DNA of 15,171 nucleotides from Deltaproteobacteria bacterium. Its GTDB lineage: Bacteria > Desulfobacterota > Desulfobacteria > Desulfobacterales > B30-G6. Position numbers and translations under genes: made by a program. Shown here piece after piece: positions 1-7,021 of this stretch; within the stretch, counting starts at the first letter, position 1, and the number at the start of each line of letters is the position of its first letter. The notes below the pieces were generated by a model. It searched no databases, was not told the DNA's origin, and was given only the letters and a program-made list of their open reading frames with translations. Location: positions 1 through 15,171 of the forward strand of contig QMMS01000080.1 of NCBI GenBank assembly GCA_003647375.1. The letters are read 5' to 3'.

Positions 1-109
1 ATCAAGGCGGACGACAGATTTAACCCGGAGTAATAGCGTGCTATTTTGAGGAGTTAAATCATGGCGTCCAACGCCGATATCGCGGAAAAAGACCATTTAT
101 GGATAATCG
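1..109 (+). mobile_element. MITE-like element, copy 1 (left end outside window)
   Basis: Bases 1-87 are identical to 15085-15171, and the element matches the reverse complement of the complete copy at 11275-11416 with a few substitutions. Its right end lies near 109, where a degenerate terminal repeat is followed by TA (110-111). It contains a strong Shine-Dalgarno (GAGGAG, 48-53) seven bases before an ATG (61) that opens a 17-codon frame starting MASNADIAEKDHLW. A hairpin sits over this start: GATTTAAC (17-24) pairs with GTTAAATC (53-60), and inside it AATAGC (32-37) pairs with GCTATT (40-45). The element ends about 70 bp upstream of the aro operon promoter. It carries no transposase, so it must be moved in trans. 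Confidence 0.75.
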
Positions 110-182
110 TATAATCTTAAAGAAGTTGAGCATTACTATGGGATTATGGAGGAAGTTGTCCGGGCATAGCCAGGAAAATACC

Positions 183-211
183 TTGACAATCTTCGAGCGT
201 TCCTGTAAACG
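183..211 (+). promoter_or_regulatory. Probable promoter of the aro operon leader
   Basis: A perfect TTGACA -35 box (183-188) is followed after 17 bp by TAAACG (206-211), a weak -10 match preceded directly by TG. It is placed correctly to transcribe the leader peptide (240-314) and attenuator. The -35 is convincing; the -10 is only a partial match, and the start of transcription is inferred to lie around 218. Confidence 0.5.
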
Positions 212-239
212 GGCTCAAATAAGATCGAAAGGATTTTCA

Positions 240-314
240 GTGAAGTATTTCAATTCAGGCAACGACTATTATTACTGGTTTTATTATAAAACCGGCCTGC
301 CTGAGTTGCGCTGA
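240..314 (+). CDS. Aromatic-codon leader peptide (24 aa) for attenuation of aroF
   Basis: A GTG start (240-242) preceded by AAGGA with about seven bases spacing opens a 24-codon frame ending at TGA (312-314). Codons 10-16 (267-287) read Tyr-Tyr-Tyr-Trp-Phe-Tyr-Tyr, and Tyr-Phe also occur at codons 3-4, so nine of 24 residues are aromatic. This is the hallmark of a transcription-attenuation leader peptide such as those of trp and pheA, here tuned mainly to tyrosine with one Trp. The frame is open further upstream to an ATG at 99, but that start would precede the predicted promoter and lacks a comparable ribosome binding site. Ribosome stalling on the aromatic run should leave 293-311 free to form the antiterminator. 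Confidence 0.85.
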   Translation: MKYFNSGNDYYYWFYYKTGLPELR

Positions 315-357
315 AAAGACTGAAAAAGAAAAAGCGCAAAAAGCTGTGGGCAGGCCG
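293..357 (+). promoter_or_regulatory. Antiterminator of the aroF attenuator
   Basis: CGGCCTGCC (293-301), inside the last leader codons, is perfectly complementary to GGCAGGCCG (349-357), which overlaps the 5' arm of terminator 1. Inside this stem TTGCGC (306-311) pairs with GCGCAA (334-339). The two helices give one long hairpin that excludes terminator 1. A ribosome stalled at the aromatic codons leaves both left arms free (readthrough). A ribosome at the stop codon 312-314 covers them (termination). Confidence 0.75.
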
Positions 358-379
358 AAGCCCACGGCTTTTTTATTTT
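341..379 (+). terminator. Attenuator terminator 1 (rho-independent)
   Basis: AGCTGTGGGC (342-351) pairs with GCCCACGGCT (360-369), ten base pairs with one G-U, across an 8-base loop. It is followed by a run of six T, an A and four T (369-379). It lies after the leader peptide and before aroF, and its 5' arm overlaps the antiterminator. Confidence 0.85.
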
Positions 380-380
380 G

Positions 381-409
381 AGGCCGTGGGGGAAACCGCA
401 CGGCCTTTT
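381..409 (+). terminator. Second terminator-like hairpin of the aroF leader
   Basis: AGGCCGTG (381-388) pairs perfectly with CACGGCCT (399-406) across a 10-base loop, followed by only a short T run. Its 5' arm can alternatively pair with the 3' arm of terminator 1: CCCACGGC (361-368) with GCCGTGGG (383-390), eight base pairs. The leader can therefore switch between 1:2 plus 3:4 pairing (both terminators broken) and 2:3 plus 4:5 pairing (both formed). The weak T tract makes its termination strength uncertain. Confidence 0.55.
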
Positions 410-447
410 GCAACATTGGGATAACCTCAAGCAATAAAAAGGTAAGT

Positions 448-1569
448 ATGATGCAGCAGGTACAGGATTTAAGAGTTGGTGGCTATAAACCACTGGTGCC
501 GCCGAAAGCCCTGAAAGAAGAGCTCCCGGTAAACGAATCTTCCATAAAAACAGTTATTCTCGGTCGAAAATGTATCGATAATATCCTCGAGGGTATAGAT
601 CGACGGCTTCTGGTGATTGTAGGTCCCTGTTCGATTCACGATGAAAAGGCCGCATATGAGTATGCTGAACGGCTGAATGAAATGAGGAAAAAAGTCGAAC
701 AGACCATGGTTGTCGTTATGCGGGTTTATTTTGAAAAACCAAGGACATCGGTGGGCTGGAAGGGGCTGATCAATGATCCTAATCTCGATGGCACCTGCGA
801 TATTCAGGAGGGCCTGCGAAAGGCGAGAAGAATTCTTCGTCGCATCACGGAAATAGGCATGCCGGCCGGAACAGAGCTCCTGGAAACCATTACACCTCAG
901 TATGTGGACGATCTCCTTTCCTGGGCGGCTATAGGTGCTCGAACCACCGAATCCCAGATTCACCGGGAGATGTCAAGCGGTCTATCCATGCCGGTTGGCT
1001 TTAAGAATGCTACGGACGGTAATCTTTCAACGGCAATCAACGCCATGCTGGCGGCCAGGGCACCCCAGGCTTTTCTTGGCATCGACCAGGAAGGACAGAC
1101 CTGTATCGTCCAGACAATCGGGAATTCAAGTGGCCATGTGGTTCTTCGGGGTGGCAATCGTCCGAATTATGACGCTTTGAGTATCGAGGAGGCACATCTC
1201 GATCTAGTATCCAGGGATCTTCCGGCCAAGATCATGGTCGATTGTTCGCATGCCAATTCCAAAAAGAGATATCAGGGTCAAGCGGTAGTTTGGAGAAACA
1301 TTCTTCATCAGTTTATCAATGGCAACGATGCGATCATGGGAATGATGCTGGAGAGCAATCTCCATGAGGGGAATCAGAAATTTACCGGCAGTCATGCTGA
1401 TTTGAAATATGGGGTTTCCATTACAGATGAATGTATTTCATGGGAAGCGACCGAACAGTTACTTTTAGACGCCCACGAAAAACTGGGCCGCTACTACTTC
1501 AGAAGCATAACCTCCGGCGGTCAGTCAACCACCCGGGTTATCGATAAGATTCAGGAGCCGCTCTGGTGA
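448..1569 (+). CDS. aroF: 3-deoxy-7-phosphoheptulonate synthase (DAHP synthase, class I)
   Basis: Condenses phosphoenolpyruvate and erythrose 4-phosphate, the committed step into the shikimate pathway. At 373 aa it has the usual class I (AroFGH) length. Visible motifs are GPCSIHD (59-65, metal ligand Cys61), RVYFEKPRT (92-100), GARTTESQIHRE (163-174) and PVGFKNATDG (182-191). The other metal ligands fall at His268, Glu302 and Asp327, matching the E. coli pattern. The stretch EMSSGLSMPVG resembles the Tyr-sensitive AroF type more than AroG, but allosteric specificity is inference. The start is chosen at 448 because AAAAAGG lies five bases upstream; a second ATG follows directly. It is first in the operon behind the aromatic leader, and its TGA overlaps the GTG of the next gene (GTGA). 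Confidence 0.95.
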   Translation: MMQQVQDLRVGGYKPLVPPKALKEELPVNESSIKTVILGRKCIDNILEGIDRRLLVIVGPCSIHDEKAAYEYAERLNEMRKKVEQTMVVVMRVYFEKPRTSVGWKGLINDPNLDGTCDIQEGLRKARRILRRITEIGMPAGTELLETITPQYVDDLLSWAAIGARTTESQIHREMSSGLSMPVGFKNATDGNLSTAINAMLAARAPQAFLGIDQEGQTCIVQTIGNSSGHVVLRGGNRPNYDALSIEEAHLDLVSRDLPAKIMVDCSHANSKKRYQGQAVVWRNILHQFINGNDAIMGMMLESNLHEGNQKFTGSHADLKYGVSITDECISWEATEQLLLDAHEKLGRYYFRSITSGGQSTTRVIDKIQEPLW

Positions 1570-3479
1570 AAACGATTCAGATAAAAGGGGGTACGGGTGA
1601 TACGGTCGTTCTTGTGGGGGAATCCATGGATAGCCTGTATCGATACGTATCCATCGAGAATACCATTATCATCACGGATACCCGCGTTGCGGAGATTTAT
1701 GGCAAGCGGTTTCCTCCCTGCAAGGTTATTACCATCGGACTGGGGGAAAGCGTAAAGAGTCTCAAAACCGTTGAGAATATCTATCAGCAGCTTCTCGCCT
1801 TCGGGGCGGACCGGTCAACATGTCTTGTGGGTATCGGTGGCGGAATTGTCTGTGACGTCACAGGGTTTGTTGCCTCTACGTTCATGCGCGGTTTGCGGTT
1901 CGGATATATTGCGACAACGCTGCTGTCACAGGTTGATGCCAGCGTGGGGGGCAAGAACGGTGTCAATTTCCAGGGCTATAAAAATATCGTCGGGGTGTTT
2001 AACCAGCCGGAGTTCGTCATCTGCGATCTATCGTTGTTGACGACACTGCCTGACCGGGAAATATCCTGCGGGTTTGCAGAAATTGTCAAACATGGCGCCA
2101 TAGCAGATGCCGAGATGTTTGCATACCTGGAGGCAAATGCTGCGCGGGCGTTTTCCCTTGATCTTTCCGTCATCGAGAAGCTGGTTTATGAATCAGTCAG
2201 GATCAAGGCCGCGGTTGTCAACCGGGATGAGCTTGAGCAAGGCGAGAGGCGAAAACTGAATTTTGGACACACCTTTGGTCATGCCATCGAAAAGACAGCC
2301 GGTATTTCCCACGGCGAAGCGGTCAGTGTGGGGATGGTTATCGCATCGGCTGTGTCAGAGGCAAACGGCCCTATAAAGAGCGTCGACACCCAACGACTGC
2401 AGCGTCTGCTACAGGACCTGTCTTTGCCGACCCAGATAGAGGTGGATGTAGATCTGGTGTGGGACGCCCTGCAAAAAGACAAAAAGCGCGAAGGGGACAG
2501 CATCTATTTTGTTCTCCTGGAACAGATTGGCAGTGCTGTTGTACGGCGCCTCTCCATCGAGGATGTTCGTGTGGGCATGAAATATCTGGGATCTCCTACG
2601 GATAAGAATCCATCCCAAGCACATGTTTTGATGGGTGCGAAAAGAAGTTTGCAAAGCAAAACTCCGACACTTTTCGGCGTTTTTGGCGACCCCGTATCTC
2701 ACAGTCTGAGTCCGATCATGCACAATAGGGCTTTTGTCTATTCGGACTATAGCGGTGTCTATTTCCCCTTCAGGGTCAATGCTATCGCCAAGGCTATTTC
2801 GGCCATGAAAACCCTGAATATGAGGGGTGCCAGTGTTACATTACCCCATAAGGTCCGGGTAATGGCGCACCTGGATCGCATGGATGTCTTGGCGGAAAAG
2901 ATCGGCGCCGTGAACACGATTCTCAATCAGGACGGCGTCCTGATCGGGTATAATTCGGATGCCATGGGTGCTGTGTCGGCACTTACCGAAAGACTCTCCC
3001 TCGAGAACCGGCGTGTGGCAATTGTTGGCGCTGGGGGGGCTGCCCGGGCTGTCGGGTACGGCATCATAGAAAACAAGGGGAACGTCATTGTGGTGAACCG
3101 TTCCGCAAAATCCGGCGAACAGCTGGCGGCCGATATAGGCGGAGAGTTCTCTCTGCTGTCCGAGATTCAAAAAATCGACTGTGACGTTCTGATCAACACC
3201 ACGCCGGTTGGTATGTTTCCGGATGTCGACGCAACACCGGTGCCCGAAACTTTTTTTAACGAGCACATGACGGTCATGGATATTATATACACACCGCTGC
3301 AGACTCGCCTGTTAAAAGAAGCGACCGCAGCCGGGTGTGATACCATCAACGGTCTTCCCATGTTCGTCTATCAGGGAGCGTTCCAGTTTGAACTCTGGAC
3401 AGGCATGCAGGCACCCGTTGAGGTGATGAGAGAAGCCGTAAGCGAAGCCCTGGCATTTGGTGAGATAAAGACAGCATGA
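1566..3479 (+). CDS. aroBE: Bifunctional 3-dehydroquinate synthase / shikimate dehydrogenase (AroB-AroE fusion)
   Basis: One uninterrupted 637-aa frame carries two shikimate enzymes. Residues 1 to about 341 are AroB: nucleotide-binding GIGGG (89-93), TLLSQVDASVGGK (118-130), and Zn ligands at Glu172 (GFAEIVKHG), His235 (NFGHTFGH) and His249 (SHGEA). A linker of about 25 residues follows. From about 366 it is AroE: GDPVSHSLSP (374-383), catalytic Lys429 in TLPHK, Asn450, Asp465 in YNSD, and NADP-binding GAGGAARA (488-495). The two activities are steps 2 and 4 of the pathway; step 3 (dehydroquinase) is not in the fusion or the operon. The start is GTG with AGGAG eight bases upstream, coupled to aroF. 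An internal Met356 near the junction has no ribosome binding site, so separate AroE synthesis looks unlikely. Its stop overlaps the aroA start (ATGA). Confidence 0.93.
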   Translation: MKTIQIKGGTGDTVVLVGESMDSLYRYVSIENTIIITDTRVAEIYGKRFPPCKVITIGLGESVKSLKTVENIYQQLLAFGADRSTCLVGIGGGIVCDVTGFVASTFMRGLRFGYIATTLLSQVDASVGGKNGVNFQGYKNIVGVFNQPEFVICDLSLLTTLPDREISCGFAEIVKHGAIADAEMFAYLEANAARAFSLDLSVIEKLVYESVRIKAAVVNRDELEQGERRKLNFGHTFGHAIEKTAGISHGEAVSVGMVIASAVSEANGPIKSVDTQRLQRLLQDLSLPTQIEVDVDLVWDALQKDKKREGDSIYFVLLEQIGSAVVRRLSIEDVRVGMKYLGSPTDKNPSQAHVLMGAKRSLQSKTPTLFGVFGDPVSHSLSPIMHNRAFVYSDYSGVYFPFRVNAIAKAISAMKTLNMRGASVTLPHKVRVMAHLDRMDVLAEKIGAVNTILNQDGVLIGYNSDAMGAVSALTERLSLENRRVAIVGAGGAARAVGYGIIENKGNVIVVNRSAKSGEQLAADIGGEFSLLSEIQKIDCDVLINTTPVGMFPDVDATPVPETFFNEHMTVMDIIYTPLQTRLLKEATAAGCDTINGLPMFVYQGAFQFELWTGMQAPVEVMREAVSEALAFGEIKTA

Positions 3480-4726
3480 AAATCCAACCCCATTCTCTGG
3501 AGACATCTCATGTCAGTGTACCCGGATCGAAAAGTTTATCTCACAGGTTTCTGATGGCGGCGGCCCTCTCGGACGGGGACTGTATCATCGAAAATTGCCT
3601 CATCAGTGAGGACACCCTGCTGACCATGGGTGCGTTACGACAGATGGGTGTCAAGATTGGTGTGGAGGGAACCCGGGTTCAGGTAAAAGGGAGAAAAGGC
3701 AGATTTTCCGCCTGTCAAGAATCTGTTTTCTTAGGAAATTCGGGCACGTCCCTGCGGTTTGTATGCGCACTGGCGGTGTTGGGCGAGGGCCCATACACGA
3801 TTACCGGTACGGAAAGGATGCAGGAACGCCCCATTCAGGATTTGCTGGATGGGCTGGTGAAGATCCAGGTGCCGGCCAAATCCGTGAACGGCAACGGATG
3901 TCCACCCGTTATCATCGAGGGCGGGAAGAGGATTGGCGGTGCCACCGAACTTCGGTGTGGCAAGAGCAGTCAATATCTGTCGGCCATGCTGCTCATCGCA
4001 CCCTGTACCCAGTCGGGGATCGAAATTCAGGTAACGGAAGGACCCGTGTCCAAGCCCTATGTGGAGATGACCCGATATGTCATGCAGCAATTCGGAATCC
4101 AGTTGGAACGGAAAGGGTATGAGACATTTTCGGTGACCGGCTGCCAGATTTATCGGCACGGTGTGTATACAGTTGAACCTGACTGCTCCCAAGCCGGTTA
4201 TTTCTGGGCAGCGGCGGCTATCGCCGGTGGAGATGTCATGGTGAAAGGCACCCGCCTTAACATGCAACAGGGAGATGTCGGTATGGTTCGACTCCTGGAA
4301 TCCATGGGGTGCCGGATCATGGAGGCGAGTGATGGTGTGCGTGTGGTGGGCGGAGATCTCTGCGCCATTGAGGCGGACATGTCGGATATGCCGGATATGG
4401 TGCCGACCATTGCGGTTGTTTCGGCTTTTGCCAGGGGAAAGACCTTCATCAAAAATGTCTCTCATCTGAAGATAAAAGAGAGCAACCGGATTGAAGCTGT
4501 TGTCAGGGAACTGAACAAGATGGGCGTAAACGCACTGGCAACAGACGACGGACTGATGGTGGAGGGGGGCAGGCCCCATGGTGCCGTGATCGACACATAC
4601 AACGACCACCGCATCGCCATGAGTTTTGCAGTTGCCGGCCTGGTGGTTCCGGGTATGGACATCAGGAATCCTGGATGTGTTGAAAAATCATTTCCGAACT
4701 TTTGGGAAGTTTTTGAGGGCATTTAG
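3476..4726 (+). CDS. aroA: 3-phosphoshikimate 1-carboxyvinyltransferase (EPSP synthase)
   Basis: Transfers the enolpyruvyl group of PEP to shikimate 3-phosphate (step 6). The 416-aa length is normal for the family. Visible motifs are VPGSKSLSHR (15-24, with Lys19, Ser20 and Arg24), LGNSGTSLRF (86-95), SSQYLSA, the MPDMVPT aspartate, KESNR and YNDHRIAM. In the PEP-loop motif the position matching E. coli Pro101 is Phe95. The ATG overlaps the aroBE stop (ATGA). The gene ends in UAG, notable in a genome that appears to decode UAG as pyrrolysine. Readthrough would meet two more in-frame UAG codons (4739, 4772) before UAA (4784). Confidence 0.95.
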   Translation: MKIQPHSLETSHVSVPGSKSLSHRFLMAAALSDGDCIIENCLISEDTLLTMGALRQMGVKIGVEGTRVQVKGRKGRFSACQESVFLGNSGTSLRFVCALAVLGEGPYTITGTERMQERPIQDLLDGLVKIQVPAKSVNGNGCPPVIIEGGKRIGGATELRCGKSSQYLSAMLLIAPCTQSGIEIQVTEGPVSKPYVEMTRYVMQQFGIQLERKGYETFSVTGCQIYRHGVYTVEPDCSQAGYFWAAAAIAGGDVMVKGTRLNMQQGDVGMVRLLESMGCRIMEASDGVRVVGGDLCAIEADMSDMPDMVPTIAVVSAFARGKTFIKNVSHLKIKESNRIEAVVRELNKMGVNALATDDGLMVEGGRPHGAVIDTYNDHRIAMSFAVAGLVVPGMDIRNPGCVEKSFPNFWEVFEGI

Positions 4727-4777
4727 GCTATAGACTGTTAGACTTTTAGCAGCCTAAAGGCCTACAGTCTATAGCCT
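4725..4777. repeat. 14-bp perfect inverted repeat between aroA and aroC
   Basis: AGGCTATAGACTGT (4725-4738) and its exact complement ACAGTCTATAGCCT (4764-4777) flank a 25-base loop, which itself holds TTTAG/CTAAA. The left arm starts on the last two bases of the aroA stop codon. There is no T tract after it, so it does not look like a terminator. It may be a dispersed palindromic repeat or an mRNA-stability hairpin. It is the only break in the otherwise overlapping operon. Confidence 0.8.
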
Positions 4778-4802
4778 ACAGCCTAACAAAAGAGGAATTA
4801 TC

Positions 4803-5894
4803 ATGTCGAGTCATTTCGGTAACGTATTGAGTCTTACAACCTTTGGGGAGTCCCATGGGAAAAGCGTGGGAGGTGTTCTAGACGGGTGTCCTCCCAACGT
4901 TTCCCTGACGGAAGCGGACATTCAACCGCAGTTGAACCGCAGACGGCCGGGGCAGAGCCACTTGACGACCGACAGAGAAGAAATGGACATGGTCACGATT
5001 GTTTCGGGTGTCGAAGATGGCCGGACGCTGGGGACGCCCATTGCCTTTTATGTTGCCAACCGGGATCAGGTGCCCGGAGATTATGAACGGTTTCGAACCA
5101 TTCCACGGCCGTCCCATGCCGACTTTACATACCAGGCCAAATATGGCACACGATCCATCAGCGGCGGCGGACGAGCCAGTGCCAGGGAAACCATCGCACG
5201 CGTGGCAGGCGGTGCCATGGCCGAGAGGATTCTCATGGAACGAGCAGGGGTGGAAATCGTCGCCTGGGTAAGTGCCGTGGGCAATATCGAAGCGCCCGGT
5301 ATGGATATGGATCTTATTTCCCGGGGCGAGGTAGATCAGAACCTGGTTCGGTGCCCCCACACAGAGACCGCAGAGAAGATGTACCGACTGATAGCGTCCC
5401 TGAAAGAGAATCGGGATTCTGTCGGTGGTATTGTGAACTGTGTTTGCAGGAAGGTCCCGGCGGGCCTGGGAGAACCGGTATTCGGTAAAATGGAGGCGTT
5501 GCTGGCACAGGCTATGCTCTCGATTCCGGCCACGAAAGGTTTCGAAGTCGGATCTGGTTTTTCAGGGACTCGAATGCAGGGCTCGGAACACAACGACCCG
5601 TTTATATCAACGGAAAATGGGTTGAGAACCAAAACCAATTTCAGCGGTGGTATCCAGGGCGGTATTACCAATGGTGAGGCGATTTACTTTCGGGTGGCTT
5701 TTAAACCCCCGGCTACCATCGGAATTGCCCAGCAGACCGTTGATTTCGAAGGCCTTGAAACGATTCTGGAAAGTAGAGGACGGCACGATCCGTGTGTCGT
5801 CCCGCGTGCCGTGCCTATTGTCGAGGGGATGGCGGCCCTGGTGATTGCAGACATGTTGTTGCTGCAGAAAACAAGAAAACAGGGTTCGTCATGA
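4803..5894 (+). CDS. aroC: Chorismate synthase
   Basis: Converts 5-enolpyruvylshikimate 3-phosphate to chorismate (step 7), an FMN-dependent anti-1,4 elimination. It is 363 aa, the usual length. Signature motifs are GESHG (15-19), [14 protein letters not shown] near 47-60, [20 protein letters not shown] and [16 protein letters not shown] (from 327). The ATG at 4803 follows AGAGGA with good spacing, so this gene has its own strong ribosome binding site after the 76-bp intergenic palindrome. Its TGA overlaps the ATG of the following aminotransferase gene (ATGA). Confidence 0.96.
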   Translation: MSSHFGNVLSLTTFGESHGKSVGGVLDGCPPNVSLTEADIQPQLNRRRPGQSHLTTDREEMDMVTIVSGVEDGRTLGTPIAFYVANRDQVPGDYERFRTIPRPSHADFTYQAKYGTRSISGGGRASARETIARVAGGAMAERILMERAGVEIVAWVSAVGNIEAPGMDMDLISRGEVDQNLVRCPHTETAEKMYRLIASLKENRDSVGGIVNCVCRKVPAGLGEPVFGKMEALLAQAMLSIPATKGFEVGSGFSGTRMQGSEHNDPFISTENGLRTKTNFSGGIQGGITNGEAIYFRVAFKPPATIGIAQQTVDFEGLETILESRGRHDPCVVPRAVPIVEGMAALVIADMLLLQKTRKQGSS

Positions 5895-7021
5895 GACTTT
5901 CGGATCGCATAGAGACTGTCACGGAATCCAGAACCGTACAGTTTACCTCCCTGCTATCCGAACGCACTGCAAAAGGCGCATCCGTTATCAACATGGCGGT
6001 GGGTGAGCCGGAACATGGAACCCCCTTGCCGGTGGTCGCTGCCACCAAGCAAGCTCTCGATGACGGGAAGACTCGCTATAGCCCCGTCCAGGGCATGAAG
6101 GAGCTGAAATCCAGGCTTTCCGAACAGTTTGAAAGCTATGGTGAAGAGAACATCATCGTGTCCAACGGATCCAAGCAATCTCTTTATGCCATCTTTCAGG
6201 CGATCTGCAACCCGCTGGACGAGGTGGTCATTCCACGACCCTACTGGGTCAGTTTTTCCGAGCAGGTGAAACTCGCTTCCGCGGTCCCGGTGTTTGTGGA
6301 TACCAGGGCGCACCAACTCGACTGCCGGGCTGTGTCGGAATCTGTCACTATTCGAACCCGTGCGATCATCATCAACTCCCCCAACAACCCCACGGGTGCT
6401 GTCTACCCTTTTGAGACTTTGAGAAAGATTGCCGATATCGCCATATCAAACGACCTGTTCATTATTTCGGATGAAGCGTATTGTGCCTTCATATATAATG
6501 ATGGCCTACAGGACGGTTTCTCTCGTATGGAAGATGTCCGGGACAGACTTATTGTTGTGAGGAGTTTTTCAAAAACATATGGCATGACGGGATTCAGGGT
6601 CGGCTATGTGGCGGCACCCAAGGAAATAATTAAAGCCCTGGTCCGACTTCAAAGCCATCTGACCGGCAATGTCTGCACTTTTGCCCAGGAGGGTGCCCTG
6701 GCGGCTCTTTCCCTGGATCCGGTGTTGATCGAAGAGAACCGCGTACAACTAAAACAAAAAAGAGATCTGGCATATGAATATGCTGCCCGACAGTTTGACT
6801 GCATCAAGCCTGCGGGTGGTTTTTATCTTTTCCCGGATGTCTCGCGGCATTTGAAAAAGGGATGGACATCCGAAGATTTCGCCAACCACCTTCTTGGGAA
6901 TGCCGGCGTTGCGGTGGTTCCCGGTGAGGCTTTCGGAATGGGAGGCCATATTCGGATATCCTATGCTGTTCCGGAAAAAGAGCTGATAGCAGGTTTTGAA
7001 AGGATTGCAAGCGTATTATGA
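5891..7021 (+). CDS. Class I PLP aminotransferase, possible aspartate/prephenate aminotransferase
   Basis: A 376-aa fold-type I aminotransferase. PLP-site residues visible are Asn166 in NSPNNPTGA, Asp194 and Tyr197 in SDEAY, Lys228 in SFSKTYG and Arg236 in GFRVGY, with substrate Arg near the C terminus in HIRISYA. Phrases such as [16 protein letters not shown] and SNGSKQ fit the AAT subgroup 1b, which includes aspartate and plant-type prephenate aminotransferases. The frame is open upstream to 5792, but the ATG at 5891 overlaps the aroC stop and starts the conserved MRLSDR region. Position between aroC and tyrA suggests transamination of prephenate or of hydroxyphenylpyruvate/phenylpyruvate; which one cannot be decided from sequence alone. 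It ends with a 4-base overlap with tyrA. Confidence 0.88.
   Translation: MRLSDRIETVTESRTVQFTSLLSERTAKGASVINMAVGEPEHGTPLPVVAATKQALDDGKTRYSPVQGMKELKSRLSEQFESYGEENIIVSNGSKQSLYAIFQAICNPLDEVVIPRPYWVSFSEQVKLASAVPVFVDTRAHQLDCRAVSESVTIRTRAIIINSPNNPTGAVYPFETLRKIADIAISNDLFIISDEAYCAFIYNDGLQDGFSRMEDVRDRLIVVRSFSKTYGMTGFRVGYVAAPKEIIKALVRLQSHLTGNVCTFAQEGALAALSLDPVLIEENRVQLKQKRDLAYEYAARQFDCIKPAGGFYLFPDVSRHLKKGWTSEDFANHLLGNAGVAVVPGEAFGMGGHIRISYAVPEKELIAGFERIASVL

Noticed and set aside
99..239. Longer 71-residue protein starting at ATG 99
   Set aside because: It starts inside MITE copy 1 upstream of the predicted promoter; only the last 24 codons, from the GTG with a ribosome binding site, fit a leader peptide.
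3731..4609. 292-codon minus-strand open frame
   Set aside because: It lies wholly opposite aroA, shows no domain, and has His/Pro-rich composition typical of an antisense shadow.
5792..5890. Extended N terminus for the aminotransferase
   Set aside because: The extension is aroC sequence in another frame; ATG 5891 overlaps the aroC stop and matches family length.
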